From positions 1 to 43,482 of the forward strand of contig MEPB01000009.1 in assembly GCA_001769385.1 (NCBI GenBank): a DNA stretch of 43,482 bases. The letters are read 5' to 3'. This DNA is from Bacteroidetes bacterium RIFCSPLOWO2_12_FULL_35_15. GTDB taxonomy: Bacteria > Bacteroidota > Bacteroidia > 2-12-FULL-35-15. The notes under the pieces were generated by a model. The model was not told where the DNA came from. It worked only from the letters and a program-made list of their open reading frames with translations, and did not search any database. The position numbers and the translations under genes are program-made. This document shows, in pieces, positions 16,213-25,111 of this stretch. Numbering within the stretch: the stretch's first letter is position 1; every line of letters begins with the position of its first letter.

Positions 16213-19200
16213 ATGAAAAAAATTTTACTCATTGTTGCTCTTGCTATTTATTGCAATGGAGCATTTTCTCAGGCTCAGTTAGTAAAAGATATTAATACGA
16301 CTACTTCAGTTCAAAGTTCTAGTCCTTCAAAATTTGTGACCATAAACGGGATCACATTTTTTACTGCTATGAACATTGATTACGGATATGAACTCTGGAA
16401 AACAGATGGAACAACAGCAGGAACAGAAATGGTAATGGATGTTTCGCCCGGAACCGGAGGCTCAAACATAAATAATCTAATCAATATGAACGGTACACTT
16501 TATTTTTCGGCTACAGCTAATGCAAAGGGAATGGAACTTTGGAGGAGTGACGGTACCGATACAGGGACGGTTATGGTTAAGGATATATATCCCGGGGCAG
16601 TATCCTCTATTACTTCTCCATCTTCATTTGCAGTGATAGGCAGTACACTTTATTTTCCTGCAAACGATGGAATAAATGGTTATGAATTATGGAAAAGCGA
16701 TGGTACTGATGCAGGGACAGTGATGGTAAAAGATATTTATCCCGGAATAACAAATTCTTCACCGTCTTCATTAACAGTAATGGGAAGTAATATTTATTTC
16801 AGTGCATCCGATGGGACCAACGGAATAGAATTATGGAAAAGTGATGGCACAACGGGAGGAACAGGCTTAGTAAAAGATATCTGGCCTGGTATCAACAGTT
16901 CATCTCCTTTGAAGCTAATGGCAATTGGAAATACTTTGTTTTTTAGAGCAGCCGATTCTACAGCTTCCGGATACAGAGGAGTTGAACTTTGGAAAAGCAA
17001 TGGAACAACTATAGGCACATCTCAGGTCAAGGATATATTTACTGGAATAGACAGCTCTAATCCTGATTATTTAACTGCTGTTGGTACAACATTATATTTT
17101 TCAGCATATAATGCAACTTATGGACAGGAATTATGGAGAAGTGACTCACCTTATGGGTCTGCTAATACTATGTTGGTTGCAGATATAAACCCTAACGTAG
17201 GCAATTCCAGTCCCCAATACATTACAAATGTAAATGGGATCTTATTTTTTAGCGCCTACGATATTACAAACGGTACTGAACTTTGGTTAAGTGGCGGAGA
17301 TTCTGCAACAACAGGAATGGTAAAAGATATTAATACCGGGATTGCAGGTTCAAATCCCACTTTACTTACTTCTCACAATAATACTCTTTATTTTGTGGCA
17401 AATGAACCTGCCGGAGGTTTCGAATTATGGAGAAGTGATGGAACTGCAAACGGGACATACCAGGTAAAAGACATTGAAACAGGCACAGGCAGTTCCAACC
17501 CACTTTATATATACTCAGGTGGTACGTACTTGTTTTTTGGCGCAACAACTACAACATCAGGGATGGAACCTTGGAAAAGCGATGGAACAGCGGGAGGAAC
17601 AAGTTTACTTCTAAACATTAATCCTGAAGTAGGTTCTTCATCCCCTTCTTATTTAATTAATATTAATGACACAATATACTTTGGGGCAAATGATGGAGTA
17701 AATGGAAATGAATTGTGGAAAAGCGATGGTACTTCAGCAGGAACAATTATGATTAAGGATATTTATCCTGGCACAGGTAGTTCTTTATTTGGAAGTAGTG
17801 ATGGCTTGATCAATATCAACGGGACTTTGTTTTTCGCTGCACAAGATGGAATAAACGGTATTGAATTATGGAAAAGCGATAAAACAGCAGCAGGAACAGT
17901 AATGATAAAAGATATTTTTTCGGGATCTTCAGGTTCATATCCTGCTCACTTTATGAATGTGAACGGCACGCTTTTCTTTTTCGCCAACAACGGTACTACC
18001 GGAAATGAATTATGGAAAAGCGATGGAACCCCGGGTGGAACTGTTTTGCTGAAAGATATTAATCCTGGCTCACTTGGTTCGAACCCGTTATCCTATTCCG
18101 GAACTATGGTAAGTTATAACAATAAACTTTATTTTCAGGCGAATGACGGTATCAATGGAAACGAGCTTTGGGTGAGTGATGGAACAACAGGAGGTACCGA
18201 ATTAGTAAAAGATATCTTTGCGGGAGGAAATTATGGAAGTCCGTATTCCTTAACAGTTTCAAATGGAAAACTATTCTTCTATGCAACCGATGCAGTCAAT
18301 GGAACAGAGATATGGATGAGTGATGGAACTGCAGGCGGAACTACTTTGTTGAAAGATATCATGGTTGGCTCCACAGGTTCCTCTCCGCTTTCTTTTTTTG
18401 ATATGAATGGCATATTGTTTTTTGGTGCTAACGATGGAGGAGGAAGTGAACTCTGGAAAAGTGATGGCACTCCGGGAGGGACCGTAATGGTGAAAAATAT
18501 CTGGCCTGGCAATTCTCCCAATTTCTCCGGATTTACAAAAATAAATAATACATTATTCTTCCGCAGCAAAGATGCCGCAGCAGGAAGCGAATTATGGAAA
18601 ACCGATGGAACCCCGGGTGGAACTGTTTTGCTGAAAGATATTAATCCTGGCTCACTTGGTTCGAACCCGTTATCCTATTCCGGAACTATGGTAAGTTATA
18701 ACAATAAACTTTATTTTCAGGCGAATGACGGTATCAATGGAAACGAGCTTTGGGTGAGTGATGGAACAACAGGAGGTACCGAATTAGTAAAAGATATCTT
18801 TGCGGGAGGAAATTATGGAAGTCCGTATTCCTTAACAGTTTCAAATGGAAAACTATTCTTCTATGCAACCGATGCAGTCAATGGAACAGAGATATGGATG
18901 AGTGATGGAACTGCAGGCGGAACTACTTTGTTGAAAGATATCATGGTTGGCTCCACAGGTTCCTCTCCGCTTTCTTTTTTTGATATGAATGGCATATTGT
19001 TTTTTGGTGCTAACGATGGAGGAGGAAGTGAACTCTGGAAAAGTGATGGCACTCCGGGAGGGACCGTAATGGTGAAAAATATCTGGCCTGGCAATTCTCC
19101 CAATTTCTCCGGATTTACAAAAATAAATAATACATTATTCTTCCGCAGCAAAGATGCCGCAGCAGGAAGCGAATTATGGAAAACCGATGGTACAACCGCA

Positions 19201-20805
19201 GGAACTGTATTAGTCAGAGATTATTGGGCAGGTACCGGTGCATCACTTCCTTCAAATCTTATTAATTTTCATGATACCCTGTTTTATTCAGGACGCAACT
19301 CGGCCCATGGTACAGAACTAATGGTGAGTTCCGGAACACCACAAACAACCGGACTTGCTGCGGATGTTTATCCGGGTGTTGGATCTTCAACACCACTGTT
19401 TTTAGTAGCTACCACAAACAATTTGTTTTTTATGGCAAATGATGGAACGAATGGTAAGGAACTTTGGAAATTAACGATGCCTCCTGCTTTGCAAAGTACA
19501 TCTGTTGTAACAAATCTAATTTGTAATGGAGGAGTAACAGGAGCAATTGATATCACTGTTTCCGGAGGTACGGCTCCGTATGCTTATTTATGGTCAGATA
19601 GCTCGGTAACAGAAGATGTAAGCGGATTAGCAGCAGGTAGTTATTCTGTTATGATCACTGATTCATGGGGATGGAAGATTTTTAAGAACTTCAATGTCTC
19701 TCAACCTGCACCAATAACTGTTTCGCTTTCTTCACAAACCAACGTATCCTGTAATGGAGGAAACAATGGATCTATTAACATTTCAGTAGTTGGACCGGAT
19801 TCTCCATTCACTTTTCTTTGGTCACCCGGAGGAGCAACCACACAAAATATTTCATCACTGACTGCAGATGTTTATTCCGTTGCGGTTTCAAATACGCTTA
19901 CTTGCACAAAGAATTTTTCTGTAACTATTACAGAGCCCCTACAAGCAGCAGCACTTCCAATTTGCATGGTAACGGTTGATACTCTTTCAACTCATACTAT
20001 TATTTATTGGGAAAAACCTGTAGTTACCAATGTTGACAGCTTTAAAATTTACAGAGAAGTTACAACAAACCTATTTGCACCTATTAGTTCAGTTGCTTAT
20101 AATGCATTGAGCGAATATCATGATTACGCAGCAGATCCTAATGTAACATCTTATAAATATAAAATTACTGCAAGAGATTCATGTGGTAACGAATCTACTT
20201 TAAGTGATTATCATAACACCATACATTTACAAAATTTAGGTGGGGGAAATTTACAATGGACACTTTATGGAATTGAAAATGCTACTAATCCTGTAAATTA
20301 TTATCGAATATATAGAGACGATTATAATACAGGAAACTATTTACCAATCAGCTTAACCATTCCGGGAGGAAACTCAACTTATACGGATGTAAATTATAGT
20401 TTATATCCGGCCGCGAATTACAGGGTGGATGTTGCATGGAGCATCACTTGTTCACCAACACGTGCAAGTGTGAATACCACACGTTCAAATATTAAACATC
20501 AAAGTATTGTTTCAAGCATAACAGAGGAACTTTCTTCAAACATTATTATTTATCCGAACCCTGTTCCAATGGACTCCTACGGAGCAAATGAAAGTTTAAC
20601 CATCGAATTGAGTCCGCTGACCGGTACCACAACGATAAGAATTATTGATGTGCTTGGTCAGTTAATGGAAGATGAAATAGTATTGCCATCATCAACTTCT
20701 AAAATAGTAAAACAAATTAATGTGAGTGGATATGCAAAAGGAATTTATACGGTTTGCATTGAAAATAATGGTGTAAAAGTAGTTAAGAAATTAGTAGTGA
20801 ATTAG
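16213..20805 (+). CDS. Secreted ELWxSDGT-repeat protein with SprB-like repeats and T9SS type A sorting domain
   Basis: 1530 residues. Signal peptide 1-20 (MKKILLIVALAIYCNGAFSQ). About 22 repeats of some 48 residues follow (to about residue 1092); each carries an ELWKSDGT-type motif, then GTVMVKDI and LFF..NDG phrases, probably blades of beta-propellers. Residues 603-796 and 797-990 are identical, four repeats each. Next come two SprB-like repeats (about 1095-1245, with CNGG...G.I.ITVSGGTAPYAYLWSD), a fibronectin-III-like stretch, and a type A sorting domain from about 1450 (IIIYPNP ... GIYTVCIENNGVKVVKKLVVN). A large adhesin or surface structural protein is likely; no catalytic motif is seen. 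ATG at 16213 gives the signal peptide; the in-frame TTG at 16192 is rejected. It stands alone, 97 bases before the bTHX gene. Confidence 0.88.
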   Translation: MKKILLIVALAIYCNGAFSQAQLVKDINTTTSVQSSSPSKFVTINGITFFTAMNIDYGYELWKTDGTTAGTEMVMDVSPGTGGSNINNLINMNGTLYFSATANAKGMELWRSDGTDTGTVMVKDIYPGAVSSITSPSSFAVIGSTLYFPANDGINGYELWKSDGTDAGTVMVKDIYPGITNSSPSSLTVMGSNIYFSASDGTNGIELWKSDGTTGGTGLVKDIWPGINSSSPLKLMAIGNTLFFRAADSTASGYRGVELWKSNGTTIGTSQVKDIFTGIDSSNPDYLTAVGTTLYFSAYNATYGQELWRSDSPYGSANTMLVADINPNVGNSSPQYITNVNGILFFSAYDITNGTELWLSGGDSATTGMVKDINTGIAGSNPTLLTSHNNTLYFVANEPAGGFELWRSDGTANGTYQVKDIETGTGSSNPLYIYSGGTYLFFGATTTTSGMEPWKSDGTAGGTSLLLNINPEVGSSSPSYLININDTIYFGANDGVNGNELWKSDGTSAGTIMIKDIYPGTGSSLFGSSDGLININGTLFFAAQDGINGIELWKSDKTAAGTVMIKDIFSGSSGSYPAHFMNVNGTLFFFANNGTTGNELWKSDGTPGGTVLLKDINPGSLGSNPLSYSGTMVSYNNKLYFQANDGINGNELWVSDGTTGGTELVKDIFAGGNYGSPYSLTVSNGKLFFYATDAVNGTEIWMSDGTAGGTTLLKDIMVGSTGSSPLSFFDMNGILFFGANDGGGSELWKSDGTPGGTVMVKNIWPGNSPNFSGFTKINNTLFFRSKDAAAGSELWKTDGTPGGTVLLKDINPGSLGSNPLSYSGTMVSYNNKLYFQANDGINGNELWVSDGTTGGTELVKDIFAGGNYGSPYSLTVSNGKLFFYATDAVNGTEIWMSDGTAGGTTLLKDIMVGSTGSSPLSFFDMNGILFFGANDGGGSELWKSDGTPGGTVMVKNIWPGNSPNFSGFTKINNTLFFRSKDAAAGSELWKTDGTTAGTVLVRDYWAGTGASLPSNLINFHDTLFYSGRNSAHGTELMVSSGTPQTTGLAADVYPGVGSSTPLFLVATTNNLFFMANDGTNGKELWKLTMPPALQSTSVVTNLICNGGVTGAIDITVSGGTAPYAYLWSDSSVTEDVSGLAAGSYSVMITDSWGWKIFKNFNVSQPAPITVSLSSQTNVSCNGGNNGSINISVVGPDSPFTFLWSPGGATTQNISSLTADVYSVAVSNTLTCTKNFSVTITEPLQAAALPICMVTVDTLSTHTIIYWEKPVVTNVDSFKIYREVTTNLFAPISSVAYNALSEYHDYAADPNVTSYKYKITARDSCGNESTLSDYHNTIHLQNLGGGNLQWTLYGIENATNPVNYYRIYRDDYNTGNYLPISLTIPGGNSTYTDVNYSLYPAANYRVDVAWSITCSPTRASVNTTRSNIKHQSIVSSITEELSSNIIIYPNPVPMDSYGANESLTIELSPLTGTTTIRIIDVLGQLMEDEIVLPSSTSKIVKQINVSGYAKGIYTVCIENNGVKVVKKLVVN
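18021..19184 (+). repeat. 582-bp direct tandem duplication inside the repeat protein
   Basis: 18021-18602 and 18603-19184 appear identical base for base as read. The unit encodes 194 residues, i.e. four 48-49-residue repeats, so the frame is maintained. The first unit is preceded by GGAAATGAATTATGGAAAAG and the second by GAATTATGGAAAAC. The other repeats in the gene are clearly diverged, so this duplication is recent or an assembly artefact. Confidence 0.95.
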
Positions 20806-20834
20806 TTTTGAAAACGCAACGCAGAAAATTATCA

Positions 20835-20866
20835 TTTGTTTTTTTTCTAAAATAGATGTACGTTTG
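20835..20866 (+). promoter_or_regulatory. Bacteroidota-type promoter of the bTHX gene
   Basis: TTTG at 20835-20838, a 20-base spacer and TACGTTTG at 20859-20866 fit the -33/-7 consensus exactly. The ATG is 35 bases downstream. It sits inside the short gap after the large repeat protein, so bTHX is transcribed on its own. Confidence 0.82.
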
Positions 20867-20901
20867 CAATCGAAATTAATAAACATAAACAAATAAAAAT
20901 T

Positions 20902-21102
20902 ATGGGAAAAGGTGATAAAAAAAGCCGTAGAGGCAAAATAACAATGGGTTCTCACGGAGTACTTAGACCAAGCAAAAAAAATAAATCGAAAGCAACAGCT
21001 GCTGCAAAAGTAGCAGCTCCTAAAAAGGCTGCAGCACCTAAAAAAGCAGCAGCTCCTAAAAAAGCAGCAGCACCTAAAAAGGCAGCTAAAAAAGCGGAAT
21101 AA
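20902..21102 (+). CDS. 30S ribosomal protein bTHX with Ala/Lys/Pro-rich tail
   Basis: 66 residues. The N-terminal 28 residues, MGKGDKKSRRGKITMGSHGV onwards to LRPSKKNK, match ribosomal protein bTHX (Thx), the small cationic peptide that sits in the head of the 30S subunit in Thermus and is encoded in most Bacteroidota. Residues 31-66 are an extension built of four PKKAAA units (40-63) encoded by an 18-bp repeat (21019-21090) and ending KKAE. The tail resembles histone H1-like and HU-type tails and is longer than the roughly 25-45 residues usual for bTHX. It has its own promoter and a strong terminator. The tail may add non-specific RNA or DNA binding (inference). Confidence 0.9.
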   Translation: MGKGDKKSRRGKITMGSHGVLRPSKKNKSKATAAAKVAAPKKAAAPKKAAAPKKAAAPKKAAKKAE

Positions 21103-21123
21103 GCTTTAGCAAAAAAATAAAAG

Positions 21124-21157
21124 ATCCCCTGCAAATTCAATTTGCAGGGGATTTTTA
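21124..21157 (+). terminator. Intrinsic terminator after bTHX
   Basis: A 12-bp perfect stem, ATCCCCTGCAAA (21124-21135) with TTTGCAGGGGAT (21141-21152), loop TTCAA, then TTTTATTT. It is 21 bases after the stop. Confidence 0.93.
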
Positions 21158-21182
21158 TTTGAAATTAACCCATAACTGAAAT

Positions 21183-21285
21183 TATACCATTTGAAATATA
21201 AGCACACTGATCCTCTCCTTTTTTCAAGGATAAGATCATTGGGAGGTTTTAAAAATGTGCTCCTGTTTTATATTTCAATTGTATG
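21183..21285. repeat. Palindromic element, copy B
   Basis: Left end TATACCATTTGAAATATAAG pairs with right end TTATATTTCAATTGTAT. The second inner stem AGCACA...TGTGCT is separate. The core CTCTCCTTTTTTCAAGG is followed by TGGGAGGTTTTAAAAA. It shares core and end motif (TATACCA) with copies C and E but has a different stem sequence. Confidence 0.75.
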
Positions 21286-21303
21286 AGAATTTCAATTCCA
21301 ACT

Positions 21304-21398
21304 ACTTCGATTTCGTTCAATATAAACTCTACGGAAGAATCTTTATCTGCATAATTGTAAAAAAGTAAAGAGATTATTCGCAACGATCAAAAATGACA
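21304..21398. repeat. Dispersed repeat, GAAGTCGAAG family, second copy
   Basis: ACTTCGATTTCGTTCAATAT followed by AAACTCTACGGAAGAATCTT aligns with the reverse complement of 3186-3296, which reads ACTTCGACTTCGCTCAGTAT followed by AAACTCCGCGGAGGAATCTT. The right end AAATGACA corresponds to the CGAAATGACA end of the other copy. The copies differ at about one site in six and the inner part here is shortened. Confidence 0.75.
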
Positions 21399-21695
21399 AT
21401 TGCTTAAAAACAGAATGTTTTGCTAATATTTAATAGTCTCTTAACCTGAGTACGGTTAATAAAACCTCTAAAATATTAACAAACAGAGCTATTTATGAAA
21501 TCAGATGTTTGTTGTTTTGTCATGCTGAATGCAATGAAGCATCCTGCTATAAAAAAAAAGATTTTTCCGGTTTTATCCTGAGCGAAGCCGAAAGGATCAA
21601 AATGATCTGTACTTGTAAATAAACCACTCTGCACTGAATGTGCAGAGGTTTAAATTAAAAGAATGAAATTCTTTTTAACAAATGCTAAAATTACA

Positions 21696-21768
21696 CGTCA
21701 TTGCCAAGGAGGCACGAAGAAGCAATCTCATTAATAGATTGAGATTGCTTCGTTCCTCGCAATGAACG
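21696..21768. repeat. Palindrome containing the GCAATCTC...GAGATTGC motif
   Basis: CATTGCCAAGGAGGCACGAA and AGCAATCTCA on the left pair with TGAGATTGCT and TCGTTCCTCGCAATG on the right, with a few mismatches, around a short loop. This CATTGCGAGGAACGAAGCAATC wording is one of the commonest intergenic palindromes in bacterial genomes of several phyla. It is unlikely to be a gene or a terminator because no T-run follows. Confidence 0.85.
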
Positions 21769-21995
21769 GCAAATTTAATATTTGTAGAATCGGAAAGTCT
21801 TGCACTGAATTGCATAGTTTTGAACTAACGAACTGAAACAATAAAGTGAAGTCCCCTTTTTTAAATCAATTATTAATCGAGCTCAGATTTCTAATTATAA
21901 ATTTAGGATAAATATAGATGAGAATTTTTTCATTAACAGAGAATTGCGATTTTTATAAATTTAATATACCTTCATAAAAAAATAAAATCTTTCTC

Positions 21996-23795
21996 ATGCA
22001 TAAATTATTACAAAAAATTGTTTTTGTCGGATGTATTACCCTGATTATTAATGCACAAAAACTTTTTTCGCAAAACGATTTGCCGGTAGGCTTTTCTCCT
22101 GAAGAAATTCAATTGATGCAAAGTCCGGATTATAAAGCTCCTGCTTACTTTGGTTCCGGCATTGCAACTCCTCCTCCCGGGCCACTCAGAACAATGGCAC
22201 AATGGGAAGAGATGCAAGCACTGACGATAACCTGGATAAGCTATAAATCTGTTTTACTTGAAATTGTAAAAGCTGCTGCTTTAGAAACAAAAGTTTATAT
22301 TATTTGTGGTACCCAGTGCCCTACTTTCGGTGGTGGTTCGGATTCCCTTACCGTTAAAAATTATTTATCATCGGGTGGTGTTCCTGCTTCTTCGTTGCTA
22401 AATGTTCATTATGTTTATGCACCTTGTAATAGTGTTTGGACACGTGACTATAGCGCTAATTCGGTATATATGAACGATGTGGATTCATTGATAATGGTTG
22501 ATTGGAAATACAATCGTCCATCACGCACAAGTGATGACACAGTTTCACACATGCTGGCACGCAGATTAAATATTCCTTTATATGAAACTCAAGGTGCAAA
22601 TCAATTGATTCATACAGGTGGCAATTTTATGTCGGATGGTTTAGGAACCGCATTTTCATCCGAGTTGGGCTTAAATGAAAACCCTTCACTTACCGAAACA
22701 CAAATTAATACGATCATGCAGGATTTTATGGGAATTACCAGGTATCCTAAAATGGAAGTATTGCCTTATGATGGAATTCATCATATCGATATGCATATGA
22801 AGTTATTGAATGAGGAAACATTGTTGGTTGGGCAGTATCCTGTAGGAACTGCTGATGGTCCACAGATTGAAGCTAACATTCAATATATTTTATCGGGTTT
22901 CAATTCTGTTTTTGGAACTCCCTACAAAGTGATTCGCATCCCTCAGCCACCTGATCAGTTAAACGGTTACACTTACCCAAATAATGGCGGTAACTATTTA
23001 ACTTATACCAATTCAAGCATCATCAATAAAACCATAATTGTTCCCCAGTATTATCAACAGTATGATACAACTGCTTTGCGTATATTTCGTGATGCTATGC
23101 CCGGATACAATGTAGTTGGGATAAATTCAAATTCAACAATTAGTGCAAGCGGTTCATTGCACTGCATTACACATTCGGTTGGTATTACTGATCCTTTATT
23201 AATCGTTCATCAGAATTTACCTAATACTGCAAATACAATAACTCCTTATCAAGTGGATGCCCGCATACAACATAAATCAGGAATTCAAACTGCTGCCTTA
23301 TATTATACAAACGATACTACGCTTGGATTTACAAGTGTTGCCATGACATTGACAAATTCAACCAATCATACCTGGACCGGATACATTCCTGCTTATCCTT
23401 CCGGAACCCATGTTTTTTATTACATTAAAGCGAATGCGAATTCGGGGAAAGAACAGGTACGACCAATGCCTGCACCACGCGGTAATTTTATGTTTTGGGT
23501 GATTGGAAGTTTGGGTATGGATGCGAATATTAATCTTTCAATTACTATGAAGCCTGCATTTCCAAATCCTTCTCATGGTATTACCTGCATACCTGTTTCA
23601 TTGAATAAAAACACAAAAGGGACGATCAAATTATATGATATGATTGGAAAAGAAGTTGCAATTATTTATGAAGGAGAAATGATGGCCGGTGAAAAAAACT
23701 ATTTCATCAATAGCTTAACAATTAATCCAGGTGCATATCTAATCTCCATTGAAACAAACGATGGCAGGCAAACACAAAAATTAATGATAAAGTAA
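21996..23795 (+). CDS. Secreted peptidylarginine deiminase/agmatine deiminase family protein with T9SS type A sorting domain
   Basis: 599 residues. Signal peptide 1-25 (ending QKLFSQ), a Porphyromonas-type deiminase domain (about 60-405), an Ig-like domain (about 415-505), and a type A sorting domain (about 510-599; KPAFPNPSHG, IKLYDMIGKEV, GAYLISIE, KLMIK). Catalytic residues expected for the family are in place: Trp148 and Asp151 in VWTRDY, His263 and Asp265 in IHHIDMHM, and Cys390 in GSLHCITHSV, with the HTGGNFMSDG block at 206-215. The order domain-Ig-CTD equals that of P. gingivalis PPAD, which converts C-terminal peptidyl-arginine to citrulline. Agmatine or free-peptide deimination is an alternative. 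It is flanked by repeats and stands alone. Confidence 0.88.
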   Translation: MHKLLQKIVFVGCITLIINAQKLFSQNDLPVGFSPEEIQLMQSPDYKAPAYFGSGIATPPPGPLRTMAQWEEMQALTITWISYKSVLLEIVKAAALETKVYIICGTQCPTFGGGSDSLTVKNYLSSGGVPASSLLNVHYVYAPCNSVWTRDYSANSVYMNDVDSLIMVDWKYNRPSRTSDDTVSHMLARRLNIPLYETQGANQLIHTGGNFMSDGLGTAFSSELGLNENPSLTETQINTIMQDFMGITRYPKMEVLPYDGIHHIDMHMKLLNEETLLVGQYPVGTADGPQIEANIQYILSGFNSVFGTPYKVIRIPQPPDQLNGYTYPNNGGNYLTYTNSSIINKTIIVPQYYQQYDTTALRIFRDAMPGYNVVGINSNSTISASGSLHCITHSVGITDPLLIVHQNLPNTANTITPYQVDARIQHKSGIQTAALYYTNDTTLGFTSVAMTLTNSTNHTWTGYIPAYPSGTHVFYYIKANANSGKEQVRPMPAPRGNFMFWVIGSLGMDANINLSITMKPAFPNPSHGITCIPVSLNKNTKGTIKLYDMIGKEVAIIYEGEMMAGEKNYFINSLTINPGAYLISIETNDGRQTQKLMIK

Positions 23796-23820
23796 AAAAC
23801 TTACAAAAAATAATTTAAGG

Positions 23821-23855
23821 AACGAAACATTAAGAGTGATGCTTCGTTTTTTTTT
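23821..23855 (+). terminator. Probable terminator after the deiminase gene
   Basis: AACGAAAC at 23821-23828 pairs, one mismatch, with GCTTCGTT, and is followed by TTTTTTTTG. It starts 26 bases after the stop. Confidence 0.55.
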
Positions 23856-23933
23856 GTAAAAAAACTTTTTGTAGAGTGATATCAATCAAAATAAATTAAT
23901 TGTTTATTTATTACATTTGGTTTTAATACCGGT

Positions 23934-24036
23934 TATACCAATGCTTAATATGAAATAATCCAGCGCTCTCCTCTCTTTTGTAGAGGAATTAGAGTGAGGT
24001 CAAAACAAACAGACTTTTCATATTAAGCAGTGATAT
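23934..24036. repeat. Palindromic element, copy C
   Basis: Left end TATACCAATGCTTAATATGA pairs with right end TCATATTAAGCAGTGATA. The core CTCTCCTCTCTTTTGTAGAGG leads into GAGTGAGGTCAAAACAAACAGAC. It is the closest relative of copy A (5928-6057). Its right end is only a few bases before an in-frame ATG at 24040, which is therefore unlikely to be the true start of the next gene. Confidence 0.8.
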
Positions 24037-24072
24037 CAGATGTGGAATAGGAATAAATTTAAAAACAAGATC

Positions 24073-25092
24073 ATGAAAAAGTTACTTTTGTTTATTTTAC
24101 TGGCTGTTTGCATTCAAACAACTAAAGCTCAAATTCCATCTTCTTGCATGGTACCCTTTGCTCTTCAAACACATTATGACGCAGATGTGAAGCATTTGGC
24201 TTTAAAAAGAATTTATTATCAAAATTCCCCATATAAAGATTCAATAACAGTTCCCCAGAATTATCAGGATACAATATGGCAGGGATTAGCTGCAATTTTC
24301 AATTTGACATCTGTTATTCAAAGAGATTCAGTTTTTGATAAGTATTGCATTCATCAAGATGTAAGCTATTTTGTAAATCATCAAATTTATGTTGGTGTAG
24401 ATCTGGCATACAGCTGGACACAACAATGGCAAAATTTAAATACAACAACAGGTATCACCTCATTGGATAACTTACTTTCAACTTATGGATTTACTGTTAC
24501 CGGATTTTCAACTTTTGGAGGCAATTATGCTACCTTAACTACCACCCAAAATATTAATGTGGCACCATTATGTGATAGTATCCAAACTTTTGGTGGAGTA
24601 CTCTATTCTGAACCCAATTCTCTGGTTGGAGATGGAAATAAAATAACATATAACAAAGTCGGCAACGACAGATTTTATGATTTTACTGTTGGTTATGGTG
24701 ATTGTCCTGCAGGTTGTACAGGGCAACACACTTTCAAATTTAAAGTTTATGATAATTGTTCAGTTGATTATTTGGGAACATTTGATGTCTTTGATCCAAT
24801 GGGAATCCCTTCTCCAATCAATTGTAATATAACCACGGATATGGAGAAAGAGGAACCTGCAAATTTTAAAATTTATCCAAACCCGGCAGAAGATTTAATA
24901 ACTGTTGAAGCAATTAAACTAGTTGATGGAGTCTATACTGTTTTTAATATCTTCGGACAAGTATTACAAACAGCTGAGTTTACAAAAGAAATAAAGATCT
25001 CGTTGAAAGATATAAGCACCGGTGTTTATTTTATCAGACTTGAAAATCATTCGAATAATGAATTTGTAAATTATAGAATTATTAAAAAATAA
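24073..25092 (+). CDS. Secreted protein of unknown function with T9SS type A sorting domain
   Basis: 339 residues counted from the ATG at 24073, which begins the signal peptide (MKKLLLFILLAVCIQTTKAQ). An upstream in-frame ATG at 24040 lies 3 bases beyond a palindromic repeat and adds a polar MWNRNKFKNKI, so it is less likely. The middle part (about 25-255) has no family I recognise; it contains a paired-cysteine motif GYGDCPAGCTGQHTFKFKV that I have seen at similar positions in other Bacteroidota secreted proteins. The C-terminus (about 262-339) is a type A sorting domain: NFKIYPNPAEDLITVEA, VFNIFGQVLQTAEF, STGVYFIRLEN, RIIKK. The next gene, a paraoxonase-like lipoprotein, starts 19 bases downstream, so the two may be cotranscribed. 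Confidence 0.82.
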   Translation: MKKLLLFILLAVCIQTTKAQIPSSCMVPFALQTHYDADVKHLALKRIYYQNSPYKDSITVPQNYQDTIWQGLAAIFNLTSVIQRDSVFDKYCIHQDVSYFVNHQIYVGVDLAYSWTQQWQNLNTTTGITSLDNLLSTYGFTVTGFSTFGGNYATLTTTQNINVAPLCDSIQTFGGVLYSEPNSLVGDGNKITYNKVGNDRFYDFTVGYGDCPAGCTGQHTFKFKVYDNCSVDYLGTFDVFDPMGIPSPINCNITTDMEKEEPANFKIYPNPAEDLITVEAIKLVDGVYTVFNIFGQVLQTAEFTKEIKISLKDISTGVYFIRLENHSNNEFVNYRIIKK

Positions 25093-25111
25093 GGGATTCT
25101 TTCCATTTTTT

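Larger units (their letters stand above)
21158..21995. other. Long intergenic region built of palindromic repeats
   Basis: About 840 bases with no gene I can support. It holds a chain of small repeats: copy B of the roughly 100-bp palindrome (21183-21285), a copy of the GAAGTCGAAG-type repeat (21304-21398), a fragment of that family at 21553-21615 (TCCTGAGCGAAGCCGAAAGG), and the 21696-21768 palindrome. The remainder (21785-21995) is plain AT-rich sequence and must hold the promoter of the deiminase-like gene. Confidence 0.7.

Noticed and set aside
18279-18569. 96-codon minus-strand frame repeated at 18861-19151
   Set aside because: Both are antisense shadows of the identical repeats of the large protein; their identity only reflects the 582-bp duplication.
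14313-23795. Functional arginine pathway linking the ureohydrolase (14313) and the deiminase (21996)
   Set aside because: The genes are far apart, one cytoplasmic and one secreted, with unrelated genes between; shared substrate type alone is weak evidence.
24040-24072. ATG at 24040 as start of the secreted protein
   Set aside because: It follows a palindromic repeat by 3 bases and adds a polar stretch before the signal peptide; 24073 is better.
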